From positions 62,001 through 126,000 of the forward strand of contig WOGZ01000020.1 in the NCBI GenBank assembly GCA_009733775.1: a stretch of 64,000 bases of DNA. Reading direction: 5' to 3'. The stretch comes from Alectoria sarmentosa. Its lineage: Eukaryota; Ascomycota; Lecanoromycetes; Lecanorales; Parmeliaceae. The position numbers and the translations under genes are program-made. Shown one piece after another: positions 1 through 11,331 of the stretch (within the stretch, counting starts at the first letter, position 1; every line of letters starts with the position of its first letter). The notes below the pieces were generated by a model. The model was not told the origin of the DNA and searched no databases. It worked only from the letters and a program-made list of their open reading frames with translations.

Positions 1-1695
1 ATGTTCAAAATTCTGTTGTCTTATCCAAATTTCATAACTCGCAATCTTGGGATCCAGCTCGCTTGTTTGAACGCTTCAATTTCGTTCTGCGGCTGATGCT
101 TTGCGATGCACGCACCTTGCCACACTTTTAAGTCACGGAGTCGCAAGCAATCTTCACCGCATCTGAAACGGCGCACTTCATGTCACGACGTCCCATTCAT
201 GCAGGAATGTTCAGCCTTTCCTATCGCCAATTTGCAATCCGTCTGAACAGTTGGCAACTTGGCTGGTCTGCATGCCCCTTTCTCTGTGCCTATGCCCTGG
301 ACTCGCAGGATTTTCCGTTTCAAGTTTGGATCGTCCCGCCACAGATCCTGCCGCCCGCATATGCTTCAGCAGGAGGCCCATGTTTGCCTTTTGATCAACG
401 CTTACATCGCGGCATTGGCTTTCGATCATTGTGTGTTGAGCGCTCCGTTTCATGTCACGGAGTACGCAATACCTTGCGTCTGCAGCTGCGCTGCCGGATG
501 CACGGGAGAAATTCCCTTTCACGGGCAACCAATACCATTGTTGATGCCATGTCGTCAGTCACCGCATCCGAGTCCGCAGCCTTCCCACAAATGCGCCCTT
601 CGTTCATCCTTCCTGCCTCCCCTCCCTCTCAACACGTAGCCTCCCACCATACCACTTGCATACGTCCCGCCCTCCACAACATCATCTCTCACCCGCCCCC
701 CCCCCCTTTCCATCCTCGCGCGGCTCGACCCATCATTGCAGCCGCACCAATCAATCCAGCATTCTACTGTGCAACAGGCTCCTGCCAGCTCGCGCTAGCT
801 TCTCTGGAGCAACACTCTTGCAGATCGCAGCGTGGGTTTCGAACACGCTCGGCATTGATGTGCCCCAAGGGGGTGGGGGGGGGGAGAGTTCAGGAATAGT
901 TCGTGTTCTGCAAGCGATGGCGTTGCGCTGAATAGTCTGTTGTTGTTATCAGTCTTGAGGGGAAGCTCATGTACCGATTGAAAATTCCGTTCAATTCTGA
1001 GTCTTGGATGGTGGGGTTCTGGGTCATGAAATAGTGATTGATGCCCACGACGAACCAGTTCTGCCGAGGAATTTTCATGGGTCAGACCCTTGGCTTTCTA
1101 GCGACCAACGGTTCTTGTCAACCGCCTTCTTGAACACCGAAAGAATCACAAGCACCTCTCTCTCCTCTCCAAAAACTGATCCAACATGGCCTAGCAATCG
1201 TGTGATGCAGTGCTGTTGCAGAGCTCGTTCCTGCATCATCGACGACGGTGCGGAACCAATCGGGAGCAAAAATTGTGGTCGGATAGAGTTTCAAGTAACT
1301 GGAAAACACGTGATTAACGCGATGAAAGTTGGGGGTTTTTTAATGATTGGCTGTCCTTACACTCTTGCTCGTTCGTTCATCAATAAGCGTACCTTGATTA
1401 GTGGCGCAAATATCCACGATACAGCCAGGACAGCATCACCAAAATGTTCTTCCACGCCCTTCCAACCCCTTGTGGCCTTCCACTCTTGGCTGGCACTCAC
1501 TCGACGCAGTCGCCGTCGCAGTCGCCGTCCCCGCTGTTTTTTGCGCCAGACGAGGCACCGCTCGTCTGAGTCGCCGCGCTCGAGCCACTCGATGAGCTAC
1601 GCAGCCGTGGCAGCCGCTCCTCCACCGCTCAACACTCCCGCGTCCGCAAATCTTCGTGCACGTCGCCAACCACCTGCGCCGAAGAGGCGCCGAGT
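1..1695. other. Intergenic, no supported gene
   Basis: Several open frames run through this stretch on both strands, but they overlap each other, show biased low-complexity composition (Arg/Ser/Pro) and match no family I know. There is a run of C at about 692-708 and a G-rich run at about 869-885. Short motifs around gtcacgga recur between 130 and 560 and may be a degraded repeat. I see no convincing gene. Confidence 0.5.
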
Positions 1696-2226
1696 TCACT
1701 GGCTGGGTCGCCATGGCCGCATAGCTTGTCGTGGCCGCATCGTCCCACGCCGTGCCTCCGTTGTGTTTCTCGTTCTCGTTGAAGCAGAAAGCGGCTCGCT
1801 TGCGCCGTGTTGTTGTTGGGCAGGGTCGAGAATCATGGGGTGGCCGATTGGCAGTAGTTGAGGTAAGTCGAAGATGGAGGTGCATTCTGCGGAGCCGAGG
1901 TCCTGAGCTTCGGAGCCGGGAGTCGGATGAGCTAGATCCGGAGCTGCTGGGTGTGTGCCGGATGAAGAATGGACGCACGAAGAGGAGTCCGACGCAAGAG
2001 CAGCAGTTTTATTGGGGTCTGCGCAGCCTGTTTTGCACCAATTGGTTACGCAGAGAGTTGCCGCTGGGAAGCCACCGGGACAGTTGGTGAGGACGTAGTT
2101 GCAGAGGGCTTGTGCGCCGTCGATGGCGATTGCGGGGGCGGAGTCGAAGGGGTCGCTGGCATCACAGTCTTGGGCGGCAACGAGGCTGAGAGGAGAAATG
2201 AGGAGGAGAAATTGGGGCGAACGCAT
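1696..2226 (-). CDS. Small secreted Cys-containing protein (C-terminus uncertain)
   Basis: The ATG at 2226 opens a protein with a clear signal peptide: MRSP followed by the hydrophobic stretch FLLLISPLSLVAA, with likely cleavage just before QDCD. In the next 60 residues there are six cysteines (DC, LCNY, NCPGG, LCVTNWCKTGC), which suggests disulfide bonds in an extracellular or wall-associated protein. An upstream in-frame Met at 2307 would bury the signal peptide, so I prefer 2226. The second half (Ser/Thr/Pro-rich, then Arg-rich) looks less protein-like, and an unrecognised intron could give a different tail. I do not recognise the family. Effector-like or cell-surface roles are possible but not shown. 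Confidence 0.5.
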   Translation of the reverse strand: MRSPQFLLLISPLSLVAAQDCDASDPFDSAPAIAIDGAQALCNYVLTNCPGGFPAATLCVTNWCKTGCADPNKTAALASDSSSCVHSSSGTHPAAPDLAHPTPGSEAQDLGSAECTSIFDLPQLLPIGHPMILDPAQQQHGASEPLSASTRTRNTTEARRGTMRPRQAMRPWRPSQ

Positions 2227-3586
2227 GGTCGATCGTGGGTGAAGTGTTCCTTTTTTGGAGTGACTGAGAGAAATGGTTGAAAGAGACTTTGAACGGTATG
2301 CGGTCAATTACTCGAGAAGGAAAGGAGACACCAGACAGAAAGAGTGATATTGCTGCTGCCTCCAAATACATAGCCTTCGGATCTCATAGCGCCGAACAAA
2401 AATGCATGAGAAAAACATGCCATTTCAACCAGCCATATGCCAGGCTGCAAACATAAATCGCATGTTCCAGAGCGCGTTGCAGCAAAAGCTGAGACGCGAT
2501 GCTGAACTTTTCACGACCGACTCGATGGTCTTTTCCCAATGAAGCCTGGCTCACCTGCTTGACTCCTCCAGCGGCTCGGTCTTGGCGCCGGGCGGACCCA
2601 CGACGTTGAACCATATTTGCACGGCCACATCTACCTGCAGGCACAGTCCGTGCCTGGGTACTCGACCACTCACATCATTCGGCTTGGGCTCCGTGGAGAT
2701 TCCTAGAGTCGAGGTCTCGAACGCTCTGTAGTGGATAGAAATTGATCTCAAAACGCGCAGCTGCCAGCGGAGCAGATGAATACTACCCACTCAAGACGCC
2801 GAGCTGAAACGGTTCTCTTCGAGGGGCGACGATTTGCTCGTCCAAGAAGCGGCCGTGCTCATCAACCCATCGGGACATCATGTTGGCTGCAGTGGGAAAG
2901 GAAGATCAAGCGGCGAAGCACCAGACATGGACAGCAACTTCAACTTTTAGGATCAATTGAGTAATATGGAAAGTTGATACTCATGAACAACAGATAGTGT
3001 AAAAGGCAGAAGCAACATCAGTCGAAGCGAGGCTTTTAACAAGGCTGAGGGATCAACTGTGTGTGAAGAGAACAGTCTTACGGCGAGTAAGCCTTGCAAA
3101 CAGCCAGAAAACCCATGGATCCAATTTTACAGCAGAAAGAAATGTTCCAGATGAGGTTGCGAGAGTTTTGAAAGATGAGGAACATGAAGTAGAAAAGGTA
3201 AGGTATTACGTTCGAAGGATACTTTTGAGGGCGCTTACTTGCGTACTTCAAAGCTCCATTGCCAAGAAGACAGAAATCTGGGCCGGCCTCACCCCCAATC
3301 GTGCGCCACCCGAATGTCGTGCGACCTGAATGGCTAATGCGCGGACGTGACGAGCCCGATGACATTAAAAGAGTTCCTCGCGGAAGTATACGTCGGTAAC
3401 ACCAGAGTTGTTTGGTGTTTCGATGGCAATGGCATAGTTCCCCTGTCCTCGACACGGCCAGGAATTTCTTTTATTGAGACGGGCTCGTTGACCACCTTGG
3501 TACCGCTAGTTTCCTGGACTCTTAAAGCAACAATTAATCATCATAGTCCATTCTATTGCTTTATCTTCCTTGTTTCCTGGACCGCC
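2227..3586. other. Intergenic, no supported gene
   Basis: Only short overlapping open frames without recognisable domains are present. Nothing supported beyond the possible promoter of the secreted protein immediately right of 2226. Confidence 0.5.
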
Positions 3587-3832
3587 TCAACCTACCTGGT
3601 GGCGCGCACATTTGCGAATGCGCTCTCCAGACTTCACCAGAAGAATTATTGGAATAGGAACGAGGGTTGCAGAGATGAAGCCAAGCAGCGAATGGCCCCA
3701 GCCAAAGCCCAATGCATCATACATCGGAAGGCCAGCGAGTGGGATCAAAGCTCCGACGATGGAGCCCCAGATGGTATTCGCGGCGAGAGCAGAGGCAGCG
3801 TGTTCGGTAAATGCATGAACAAGAAGCTTCGC
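3587..3832 (-). pseudogene. Relic: C-terminal fragment of an MFS (DHA1-type) drug transporter
   Basis: About 80 residues read like the last two membrane helices and tail of a fungal DHA1 multidrug/polyamine-type transporter: AFTEHAASALAANTIWGS, then GALIPLAGLPMYDALGFGWG, then SLLGFISATLVPIPIILL and the ending GERIRK. In this family these blocks sit at the extreme C-terminus of a protein of about 500 residues with 12 helices. The preceding ten or so helices are absent: the frame upstream (3833-3997) has no transporter-like sequence and a different gene begins at 4042. It is therefore a truncated remnant and cannot transport by itself. Parental substrate unknown. Confidence 0.75.
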
Positions 3833-4041
3833 CGAGAGACCGAAATCTTGCCCGACGCCGCCCCAAGCCATCGGTGACCGGTCTGACGAAATCTCGCGCG
3901 GAAAAATAGTTTTTCCGCCCACCATCAACCCCGCGAAGAACAAGTCTGAGTATTGAGACTCAGTGGAGACCCTTTTACCCAACATCCCCACAAACAATTG
4001 TACATTGGTCCATCTGAAGCGTCCATCTACACCTATTCCCC

Positions 4042-4593
4042 ATGTCTCTCTACGAGTACCCGCCGATGCCCCGTCTGAGCGACTCCATCGACCACCCCCC
4101 CTTCATCGACCCCGAATTCGTCGACACTTCCAACCCCGACGACGCGCGCACCTCCTTCCGCACCACCGACTACTCCGCCACCCTGCCCCTCATCCGCGCC
4201 CGCTACCCCAACATTGACCCCCTCTACCTCGTCAAGATATTCCGCGGCACGATCCACGCGGCCGGCCTGGTCTGGCTCGACGTCGACCGCCAGGACGCCA
4301 CCCCGCCCGACTTTGAAAACTTCGCGCACCTGATGTACTGCTTTGAGATTTACGGGCAGGTCATTTGCATACTGGCTAGTCCGCAGGGGGTGGAACGAGT
4401 GCTGGAGTTGCAGAGGGCGCTGTCGGATTATCGGGTTAGATTGCTCAAGTTGAGTAGGGCGGCTACGTTTGATAGTTTGAGGGAGTGGCATAAGGCGGTT
4501 CTGGAGGCGCAGATTCGGGGCGGGCAGGACAGGGTGGAGGGGTGGAGGGAGAAGAGGGAGGACTTGGCGGGGTTGTTGAAGAGGCAGATGTGA
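4042..4593 (+). CDS. Conserved hypothetical protein, 183 aa
   Basis: Single-exon gene starting MSLYEYPPMPRLSDS. The first ~40 residues are acidic and Pro/Ser-rich. The middle (RARYPNIDPLYLVKIFRGTI, then FENFAHLMYCFEIYGQVICIL) is predicted globular and the last 60 residues are charged and probably helical, ending LLKRQM. No catalytic motif or membrane segment is visible and I do not recognise a named family. High third-position GC in the first half contrasts with the AT-rich sequences nearby and supports real coding. A poly-G run of 18 bases lies 59 bp past the stop. Confidence 0.6.
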   Translation: MSLYEYPPMPRLSDSIDHPPFIDPEFVDTSNPDDARTSFRTTDYSATLPLIRARYPNIDPLYLVKIFRGTIHAAGLVWLDVDRQDATPPDFENFAHLMYCFEIYGQVICILASPQGVERVLELQRALSDYRVRLLKLSRAATFDSLREWHKAVLEAQIRGGQDRVEGWREKREDLAGLLKRQM

Positions 4594-4651
4594 GAGAGAG
4601 CGGTACGCAATCTAGGTGCGTTAGGGCTAGTGGTGGTGGGGTGGGACAGTT

Positions 4652-4669
4652 GGGGGGGGGGGGGGGGGG
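4652..4669. repeat. Poly-G homopolymer (18 G)
   Basis: An uninterrupted run of 18 G follows the stop of the 183-aa gene. Its length may not be exact, because homopolymers are error-prone in sequencing. It could form a G-quadruplex on the plus strand. Confidence 0.85.
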
Positions 4670-4861
4670 AGGGTGCAACGTGAGGTAGAAGTGCGTGCTT
4701 ATTTCTACTTTTCTTTTGGTTCGAGGGAAATTGGTTACGCTGTCACACTTAGGAGTGTTGCTGCTCTTTACCGCCTGCTCAGCCCGGCGTTTCTCGGATT
4801 TTCGGGTCTCTTGAATTAGATTCATGTATTGCGTGAGCAGGGGTATTGCCTGGACATCCAT

Positions 4862-5191
4862 CTATATGGACGAACCATCTTCAAGCCCACAAAAGTGCAG
4901 AGTCATGGCGTCGTCTACTAGCCGTTTGCCATCCTCCACTGGTTTTGAGAATGCTCGATTTTGAAGGTCATGGGCTTCTTCAAGAGGCGGCGGGGGCTCA
5001 AAGCCAGCGCGTTTGAGGCTTTCGATGTCATCTAGTTGAGCGATCGTTGTCCAACCACCGCTGTCATCAAAGAATCCACAGCTTCCCGGGCGCAGATCAG
5101 TACTGCTGACAGGCTCATATACGGCGTATCCATGAGGATGATGTTGCATTTGCTTTACATGATGGGCAGCGAGTGACTTGTGCGACGACAT
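4862..5191 (-). CDS. N-terminal part of a conserved fungal protein, divergent partner of the CHAT gene
   Basis: The preferred start is the ATG at 5191 (MSSHKSLAAHHVKQ), giving 109 aa. The frame is open upstream to a Met at 5290 that would add a hydrophobic leader (VVSAVLLFACFQF). The block GYAVYEPVSSTDLRPGSCGFF followed by DDSGGWTTIAQLDD resembles the beginning of longer fungal proteins of unknown function, so the stop (TAG at 4862-4864) may be premature. The gene is head-to-head with the TPR-CHAT gene at 5402 and shares a ~210-bp promoter region. In fungi, pore-forming gasdermin-like genes often sit beside protease genes, including CHAT ones, which makes a functional pair worth testing. The sequence itself does not let me call it a gasdermin. 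Confidence 0.5.
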   Translation of the reverse strand: MSSHKSLAAHHVKQMQHHPHGYAVYEPVSSTDLRPGSCGFFDDSGGWTTIAQLDDIESLKRAGFEPPPPLEEAHDLQNRAFSKPVEDGKRLVDDAMTLHFCGLEDGSSI

Positions 5192-5401
5192 TATCGCAAT
5201 GGTATCCTCCTTGCGGCTGAAACAACGTGCTGGGAAAACAAGGGAGCAAAATTGAAAGCAGGCAAAAAGGAGCACAGCCGAGACAACCAAGCGCCTAGAA
5301 CTATTGACGCTGGCGCGGTTGCCTAAATCATCTAGCCGTCAAAAAAGCCAAACCGTGAGAGACTTTTTTTGCTTCATGCATGCATCTTTGTGCATACCAG
5401 G

Positions 5402-8301
5402 ATGGACTACCTTATGCCAAAAGAAGAGCTAGATACTGCGGTATGCGACGCTCGTAAAGTGGTCTTAAGTACAGGTGCAGATCCTCAAAGCGTGGCAGAC
5501 TTGGGGACAGCACTACAAAAGCGTTTTCAAGTCGGCTACTCCCAGAACGATCTTGATCATGGACTAAACAACCTCCAAGCTGCTCTTGTAGAGTTGAACG
5601 ATGACAGCTATCAAACTCCAGCAATACTGAACAGCTGCAGCATCATTCTACGGATACGTGCGGCAGTTCAAGAACATTTGGATGATGCGCTGATTGCAAC
5701 TAGCCTTGCCCAAGCAGCAGTCCAGCTTTGTGTAGGCGACGCAGTCGACTCTTGGCACTATAAACTCCAGTATTGCCAGTCTCGGACCCTTGCACACGAG
5801 CTCAGTCCTCACCAAAATTGGGCAAATGATGTACTCGCAATGCTCGAACAGTTGTTGGCTAATCCACCTAGTCAAATAGCCATGCACATCTGTAGGAACG
5901 CCAAAGCTCACGCGCTGAGAGTCGTCTACAAGTGGACCGGAGATGAGACTCTTTCGAATGAGTTCACAGGTAGCTTTTTCGGCCTCGAGACCTGCCAGAC
6001 AGAGAAAGCCAGGATCTACGTTGCCCAAAATGGGGGTGAAAGCTACTTGACTGTTTTTGATCATGGAGGCCTCGATTTGAAGCTTGCTACAACATATTGC
6101 ACAAGGTTTATTTGGAGCAGCCTTGCAATCCTTTCATAAAATTTACCCCTCTGGTTCTCATCCATACGAAGGACTCCTCCATCGTCTTCTTGGAATTGCT
6201 GCTTCTCGTATGTTTCAAGCAATCCATGGACTTTCACATATTGAAGCGGCAAAAGAGTACTTCCTTTCCGCGTTACGGCTTATTGGTCCAGCACACATAT
6301 TGCGTAATAAGACGATCATTGATTACGCGTTGTGTGTTCAGTTAGGTGCCGTAAGCCAGCAGAAGATCAGAATTAAAAGTTCTCGAGACCTTGTTACGGC
6401 GCGACGGATGTTAAAGGCCGAATTGATTCGATCAGATCTAAGTTCCACTCAACGACGCAAAATTTCTGACCTGCTTCAGGAGAATTACAGAGCTTCAACT
6501 ACATATGGTTTCCAGGTTTAAGGGGCACAAAAGTCCAACGATGCAGACGACGGCGAACTTCGGCTCGAGTTCCTCACCGACCCTGACACGCTTGTCATGA
6601 ATACTAATCGTTTAATCGACTCCATTTGGGTTTGGAGTTCCTTCAGTGATGAACGTTATGATACTTACAAATCGCTTGCCTTTCGCTGCGAAGAAGTCAT
6701 TATGGGATCGATGTCGAAGAATAAAGCCATCAATCAAAGCAACAAATTACACCTAGCCGGGCTGAAGACTGCGGCAGCTTTACTGCTCAAACTGTTTTTC
6801 TCACGGCATGGCAAAGAGCTCGGACTAAAAGTTGCTAGCGTTTGCATAAAGATCGTAGTTAATCGTTGTTTCGACTGTGCTCGTCGAATCTGGGTTGGCT
6901 CCATGGCTGCAATTTGCCTCTACAGGTGCCTCGACGAGGTTCATGAAAGAACGAAATCAAGCATAAAGCTATCGTGTACGTTATTGTCATTCGCGATTCC
7001 AATTGGTATTAGGCGAACAGGTGGAGAGATTTACGGCTCCATGTAGTCGAAGCAGAGACGTTCAAGCGTCTTGGTAGCGTATCACAGCATCCATTGATAC
7101 TGCAGGATCGCGAGAAAACTTTATATAATGACATGAGGCAACGTGGCAGCCCTGGTTCCTTGCATAATGACTTCGATGCAAACGACCTGAAGAAACTTGC
7201 GGCATATGGTCCAATTGTGATCCTCAACATCACAGAACTCCGCAGTGATGCTATTTTGATATCTACAGATTCACTTCGAAGCGTCCCTCTCCCGCTGGCC
7301 GGTGAGGAAAGATGCAGAGAAATATACAACGGGTTGAAACAGCTTCTGGAAAGATTGAAAAGCGACAATAATCCACCGGATCAATGGGACACCTCGGACA
7401 ACTCCCTTCACAGGATATTGCTTTGGCTTTGGATTGCCATTGTGGAACCTATCTTCAATTCGCTCGGCATCTCCGTCCATCAGCGCCCCGAAAGTCAGAA
7501 GCCACGAATCTGGTGGGTGACTTCATCCTGGGCAAACCTCTTACCGCTTCATACTGCTGGCGATCATAGAAGAGCCGCAGGAACCGGAGAGCCTTGTAGC
7601 GTGTTAGATCTGACAAACTCCTCATGTATACCAACCATACGTGCCCTCCAAGAAGCTCGAAAAAGAATGGAAGAACTCACCTCGCAAGATGCACCACCGG
7701 ACGCGAACAAAGCGCTCTTGGTCGCCATGCCAAGCACAGCAGACAGACGCAGTCTCCCCAAAACAACGACGGAGATCGACACTGTAAATTCTGCCATATC
7801 GCATCATTTCACCACCACCATTCTCCACGAGCCATCCACAGCCGACGTCATCACCCATCTCGAAACGAGCAAGATAGCCCACATCGCCTGCCACGGAGAG
7901 ACCGATCGCCTCGATCCAATGAAAAGCCATCTCCTCTTCAAAGACCATAGGCGAAAGCCCCTCGACGTCAAGACGCTGATCAACACCACCTTCCAACGCT
8001 GCCAACTGGTCTATCTCTCGGCCTACGAGACGACGGTGAATGAGGACGTCGGACTGCTGGACGAGGGTATCCACATCTCGGGCGGGTTCCAGATGGGGGG
8101 GGTTCCCAACGCGATTTCGACGTCGTGGACCGTGTTCGATGACGTTTGCGTTGATGTTGCCAAGGGGTTTTACGAGGTGCTTGTAGGTGAGGAGGGGAGC
8201 ACAATTGATGTGCGGAGATGTGCGGGGAGTTTGAGTAGGGTAACGCGGAGGTTGAGGGATCTAGGGAGGAGTTCGCTGGTTTGGGCCGCGTATACGCATT
8301 T
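5402..8301 (+). pseudogene. TPR-CHAT caspase-like protease gene, damaged
   Basis: The N-terminal part (5402-6075) has alternating helices like the TPR region of fungal CHAT proteins (for example LDDALIATSLAQAAVQL). The C-terminal part (about 7020-8301) is a CHAT domain, a caspase/separase-like peptidase fold. The catalytic His block is present (IAHIACHGETD), but where the family has LSAC the protein reads LSAYETT, with codon TAC at 8024-8026, so the nucleophilic Cys is missing. The N-terminal frame ends at 6139 and the homologous sequence continues in another frame from about 6080. A TAA at 6519-6521 interrupts that frame, which then stays open to 7046. The CHAT part lies in a third frame. 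Some breaks could be unrecognised introns, but the stop and the Cys loss are not. At 8302 a copia element interrupts the last codons. Probably inactive as a protease. Confidence 0.8.
8297..8301. repeat. Target-site duplication CATTT (left copy)
   Basis: The five bases before the left LTR are identical to those after the right LTR (14070-14074). Five bp is the usual copia target duplication. The pair falls inside the CHAT coding sequence. Confidence 0.9.
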
Positions 8302-8649
8302 TGTTGCGAGAACAGATTGCGGAGCGGAATAACTAGTAGCCGAGTGGTTTCAATAGTAGTAGATTGTGACTATGACTATGGTAATGATCGTGTCTAAACA
8401 GCATAAAGAGAAAAACATGGAGGCGGCCATGATCCAGTCTATATAAAACAAAGGGGCCCCGAAATCGAACCCGAACAACTACCGAATTCCTATAAATTCC
8501 CTATCGAAAAGTGGCGAACTCAGGGGTATTACTCTCATGATCATTTGCCGAACTCATATGATTTATATGAATCTTTCGTATAACATATATAATTCTTTAT
8601 ATAACACATATAAGCGAATTTATTATCTAATAAGTGAATTCAAACAACA
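8302..8649 (-). repeat. 3' LTR of the copia element (left)
   Basis: Direct repeat of 13723-14069. Its outer part (8302 to about 8520) is nearly unmutated, with balanced GC, whereas its inner part (about 8530-8649) is AT-shifted. A core containing acaaaggggccccgaaatcg is identical in both copies. Confidence 0.93.
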
Positions 8650-8660
8650 TTCCCTCTTTA
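8650..8660 (-). promoter_or_regulatory. Polypurine tract of the copia element
   Basis: On the minus strand AAAGAGGGAA lies immediately before the 3' LTR, the expected position of the plus-strand primer for reverse transcription. It supports the minus-strand orientation. Confidence 0.65.
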
Positions 8661-9467
8661 AAAATTCGTTTATTTCGATTAATAAAGATTAAATACACTT
8701 ATTAATCGTTTATATCGTTCAAAGAATTATTTAATTAAAGGCTTAATAAATATGTTTGTGATTTAATCGTTTATAAATACGAAGTTTATAATAATTTCAT
8801 TATTGATCAAAATTTTTCGTATATAATAATATTGAATATCGATATGTTTGATGCGTTAATGATATTTAAAAATTTTAACAAAAATAAAATTATTTTTATT
8901 ATCATTAAATAAACGAATCGAATCATTTTTGAGGGTTTAAAAATGTAATTTTTAAAGTTATCGTGTAATTTATATTATTATCTTAATAATTTTGATAAAA
9001 ACGACGTATTTAATTTTAATAATAAATGTAACGATACTTCGTTGCTTTTTATTATTTCAAATATAAATCGTTTAATTTCATAATAAAACATATTTATAAA
9101 TGAATTTCTTATTCGCTTTATCGTTATTATAAATCGAATTTGAATAAACGATAAAGTGTCTTTTCTTATGAAATCGTAAATCATATTTAATAATATCGAC
9201 GATATATTTGAATATTCGATTGATTGTATTCAAATAACGCATAATAAAATTATGATAAAATTAATTTAACTTATCGATCGTAAAGGTTAAGTTAAATCGT
9301 GTATTAATTATAAGATATATGAGATTTTTAATGCGTTTTTAATAACTTAATTAATTAATGCGTTTTTCGTCGAAACGCGTAATTTCGATCATTTCGTATT
9401 TATCGAATAATATAATAATCGAAATGCATTACTTCATTTTATATTTATAAAAAATCTTTTTAACGTA

Positions 9468-10070
9468 TTATAATTGATTAAGAATTAAGATAATAACGAT
9501 ACGATGTATTTGAATATCGAATATCTTATCGATTAAGCCCAAATCTTTTATTTTGAAAAATGTTTTAATATTGTTTTTGATAATGTTTATTAAAGTCTCG
9601 ATTATAATAAAGATAAGAATATCGTCGACATAAAAAACGACGATAATTAATTTTGAGTTTATGATTCGAATATAAATACATTTATTCGAGAATATAAATT
9701 TGAATCTCATCTTAATAATAATTTTTTCGAATTTCATATTTTAAATATGAGTTGATTGCTTGAAATTATATAATTCTTTTAATAAACGAAACATTTTGTT
9801 ATTAATAACATTTAAATATTTAAACGATATCATTATATAGATTTCGTTATATAAATCGCTGTTAAAATACGCGTTATTAACATTCAATTAATAAACTAAT
9901 AAATTTAAATAAATTATTAAAACGAATAATAATCTCAATGATTCAAATTTGAAAATAAATATAAACGTTTCGTTATAATTTATTTCTTTCACTTGTGAAT
10001 ATTTTCGAACAATTAATTTTATCTTATATTGATTAATGATTTTATCAAAATTATATTTGATTTTGAACAT
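9468..10070 (-). mobile_element. Reverse transcriptase remnants of the copia element
   Basis: Two open fragments keep copia RT signatures. At 9468-9737 there is the catalytic YVDDILI box followed downstream by FKIKDLG. At 9888-10070 there is a block resembling the start of the RT domain (FKIKYN, then SQVKEINYNETF, then FESLRLL). Stops and Ile/Asn/Lys-rich replacements from C-to-T change separate them. Not functional. Confidence 0.85.
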
Positions 10071-11115
10071 TCATTTGTAATTAATAAACTTACGCTCGAT
10101 GAATAAATCATTAAACTTTTAAATATCATTAATTATCAAATCGATAATCTATTTAATGATAATAAACTTTCATTTAAACGCATCAAATTCGTTGATAACT
10201 TTTTTATAAATTATAAATTCGATATATTATGCAATATATGTTTGATTCTTAAAATCAAAAGTTTTATCGAATTTTATATAATTGTTTATTTTATAAATAC
10301 GCGACGATTTAATAAATGTAATTATAGATTTTATAAAACGTTATATATTGTTTTTTAATATAAAGATAAATGTTGAATTTGTAATAATAACACTTGAAAT
10401 CGAATTAAACTCGGTCTGAAAAATCGAAATTTCGATTATTCGACGTTCATTTGAGACTTTCGAAATCTTATTAATTGCGAAAAAAAAAGTTTTTATTATT
10501 ATTATTATTTAACAAACGAGATTGCGAATCTTTTTTATAATGATTGAAAATAATTTAATGAGAGTTTTTCTCTGATATTGACTCTTTTAAATCATTATTT
10601 TGTTTATTTATTAACGACGATATGATATTATCAATTGAGGCTTTATCGTTTTTTTAATCATCGTCGTCGTCAGATATATATTTATTTATTATCTCGGCGA
10701 CATTATTAATAATATCGTCATTATTAAATAACATTAATATTTTCTTTATACGCACGAAATCGAATTTCGAAAATAAATCTTCAAATAACAATTTCAAGTC
10801 TTTTCGATGCTCATAAAAAATTATATTCATAAATCATTCGAATCGGTTTTTATTAGATTTATAAACACGATACTAAATCTTCGAATAATATTCGATATAT
10901 ATTTTCAAATAATTCACGCTATGCAACTTACTTCGTCGTTATTTCTTAAATAAAAACATTTTGCACACGCATTCAAATACCCTCTCATTATTGAGATTTA
11001 ATATCATTTTTATTCATTATTCTTTAAATGACTTATTTTTTTTGACAAAAAATTTATTATAAATGTGATACGCGTATATTATCGTTTTTATTTAAAAGAA
11101 TAATAACAATTTCGA

Positions 11116-11331
11116 TTATACGAGCATTGCTTTAATTATCGTAATTATCGTTTTATTAAATCTTTTCGAGATTTCATTTTGATATGCGATATAAATAAAG
11201 GTAAATTTTATATAAACATTTATATCGCGTAATTCTTTTTCGATGATTTTATATTTTAATGCATTATCAATACGAATACACATTATCGACTTTTTATCTT
11301 TAATCAATAAATGTTTAATTTCGTAAATCAA
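11116..11331 (-). mobile_element. Integrase core remnant of the copia element
   Basis: A 71-codon open fragment keeps an integrase-like pattern: IRIDNALKYK, then IKFTFIYIAYQNEISKRFN, matching the D(N)..E part of the DDE core in copia integrases. It lies upstream of RT in element orientation, as expected for copia. Confidence 0.75.

Noticed and set aside
180..899. 239-codon open frame
   Set aside because: Composition is low-complexity, the frame overlaps others on both strands and runs through C and G homopolymers. No domain.
8302..8332. Native C-terminus of the CHAT protein (VARTDCGAE)
   Set aside because: These codons are LTR sequence and also occur in the other LTR; the genuine end is at 14075-14084.
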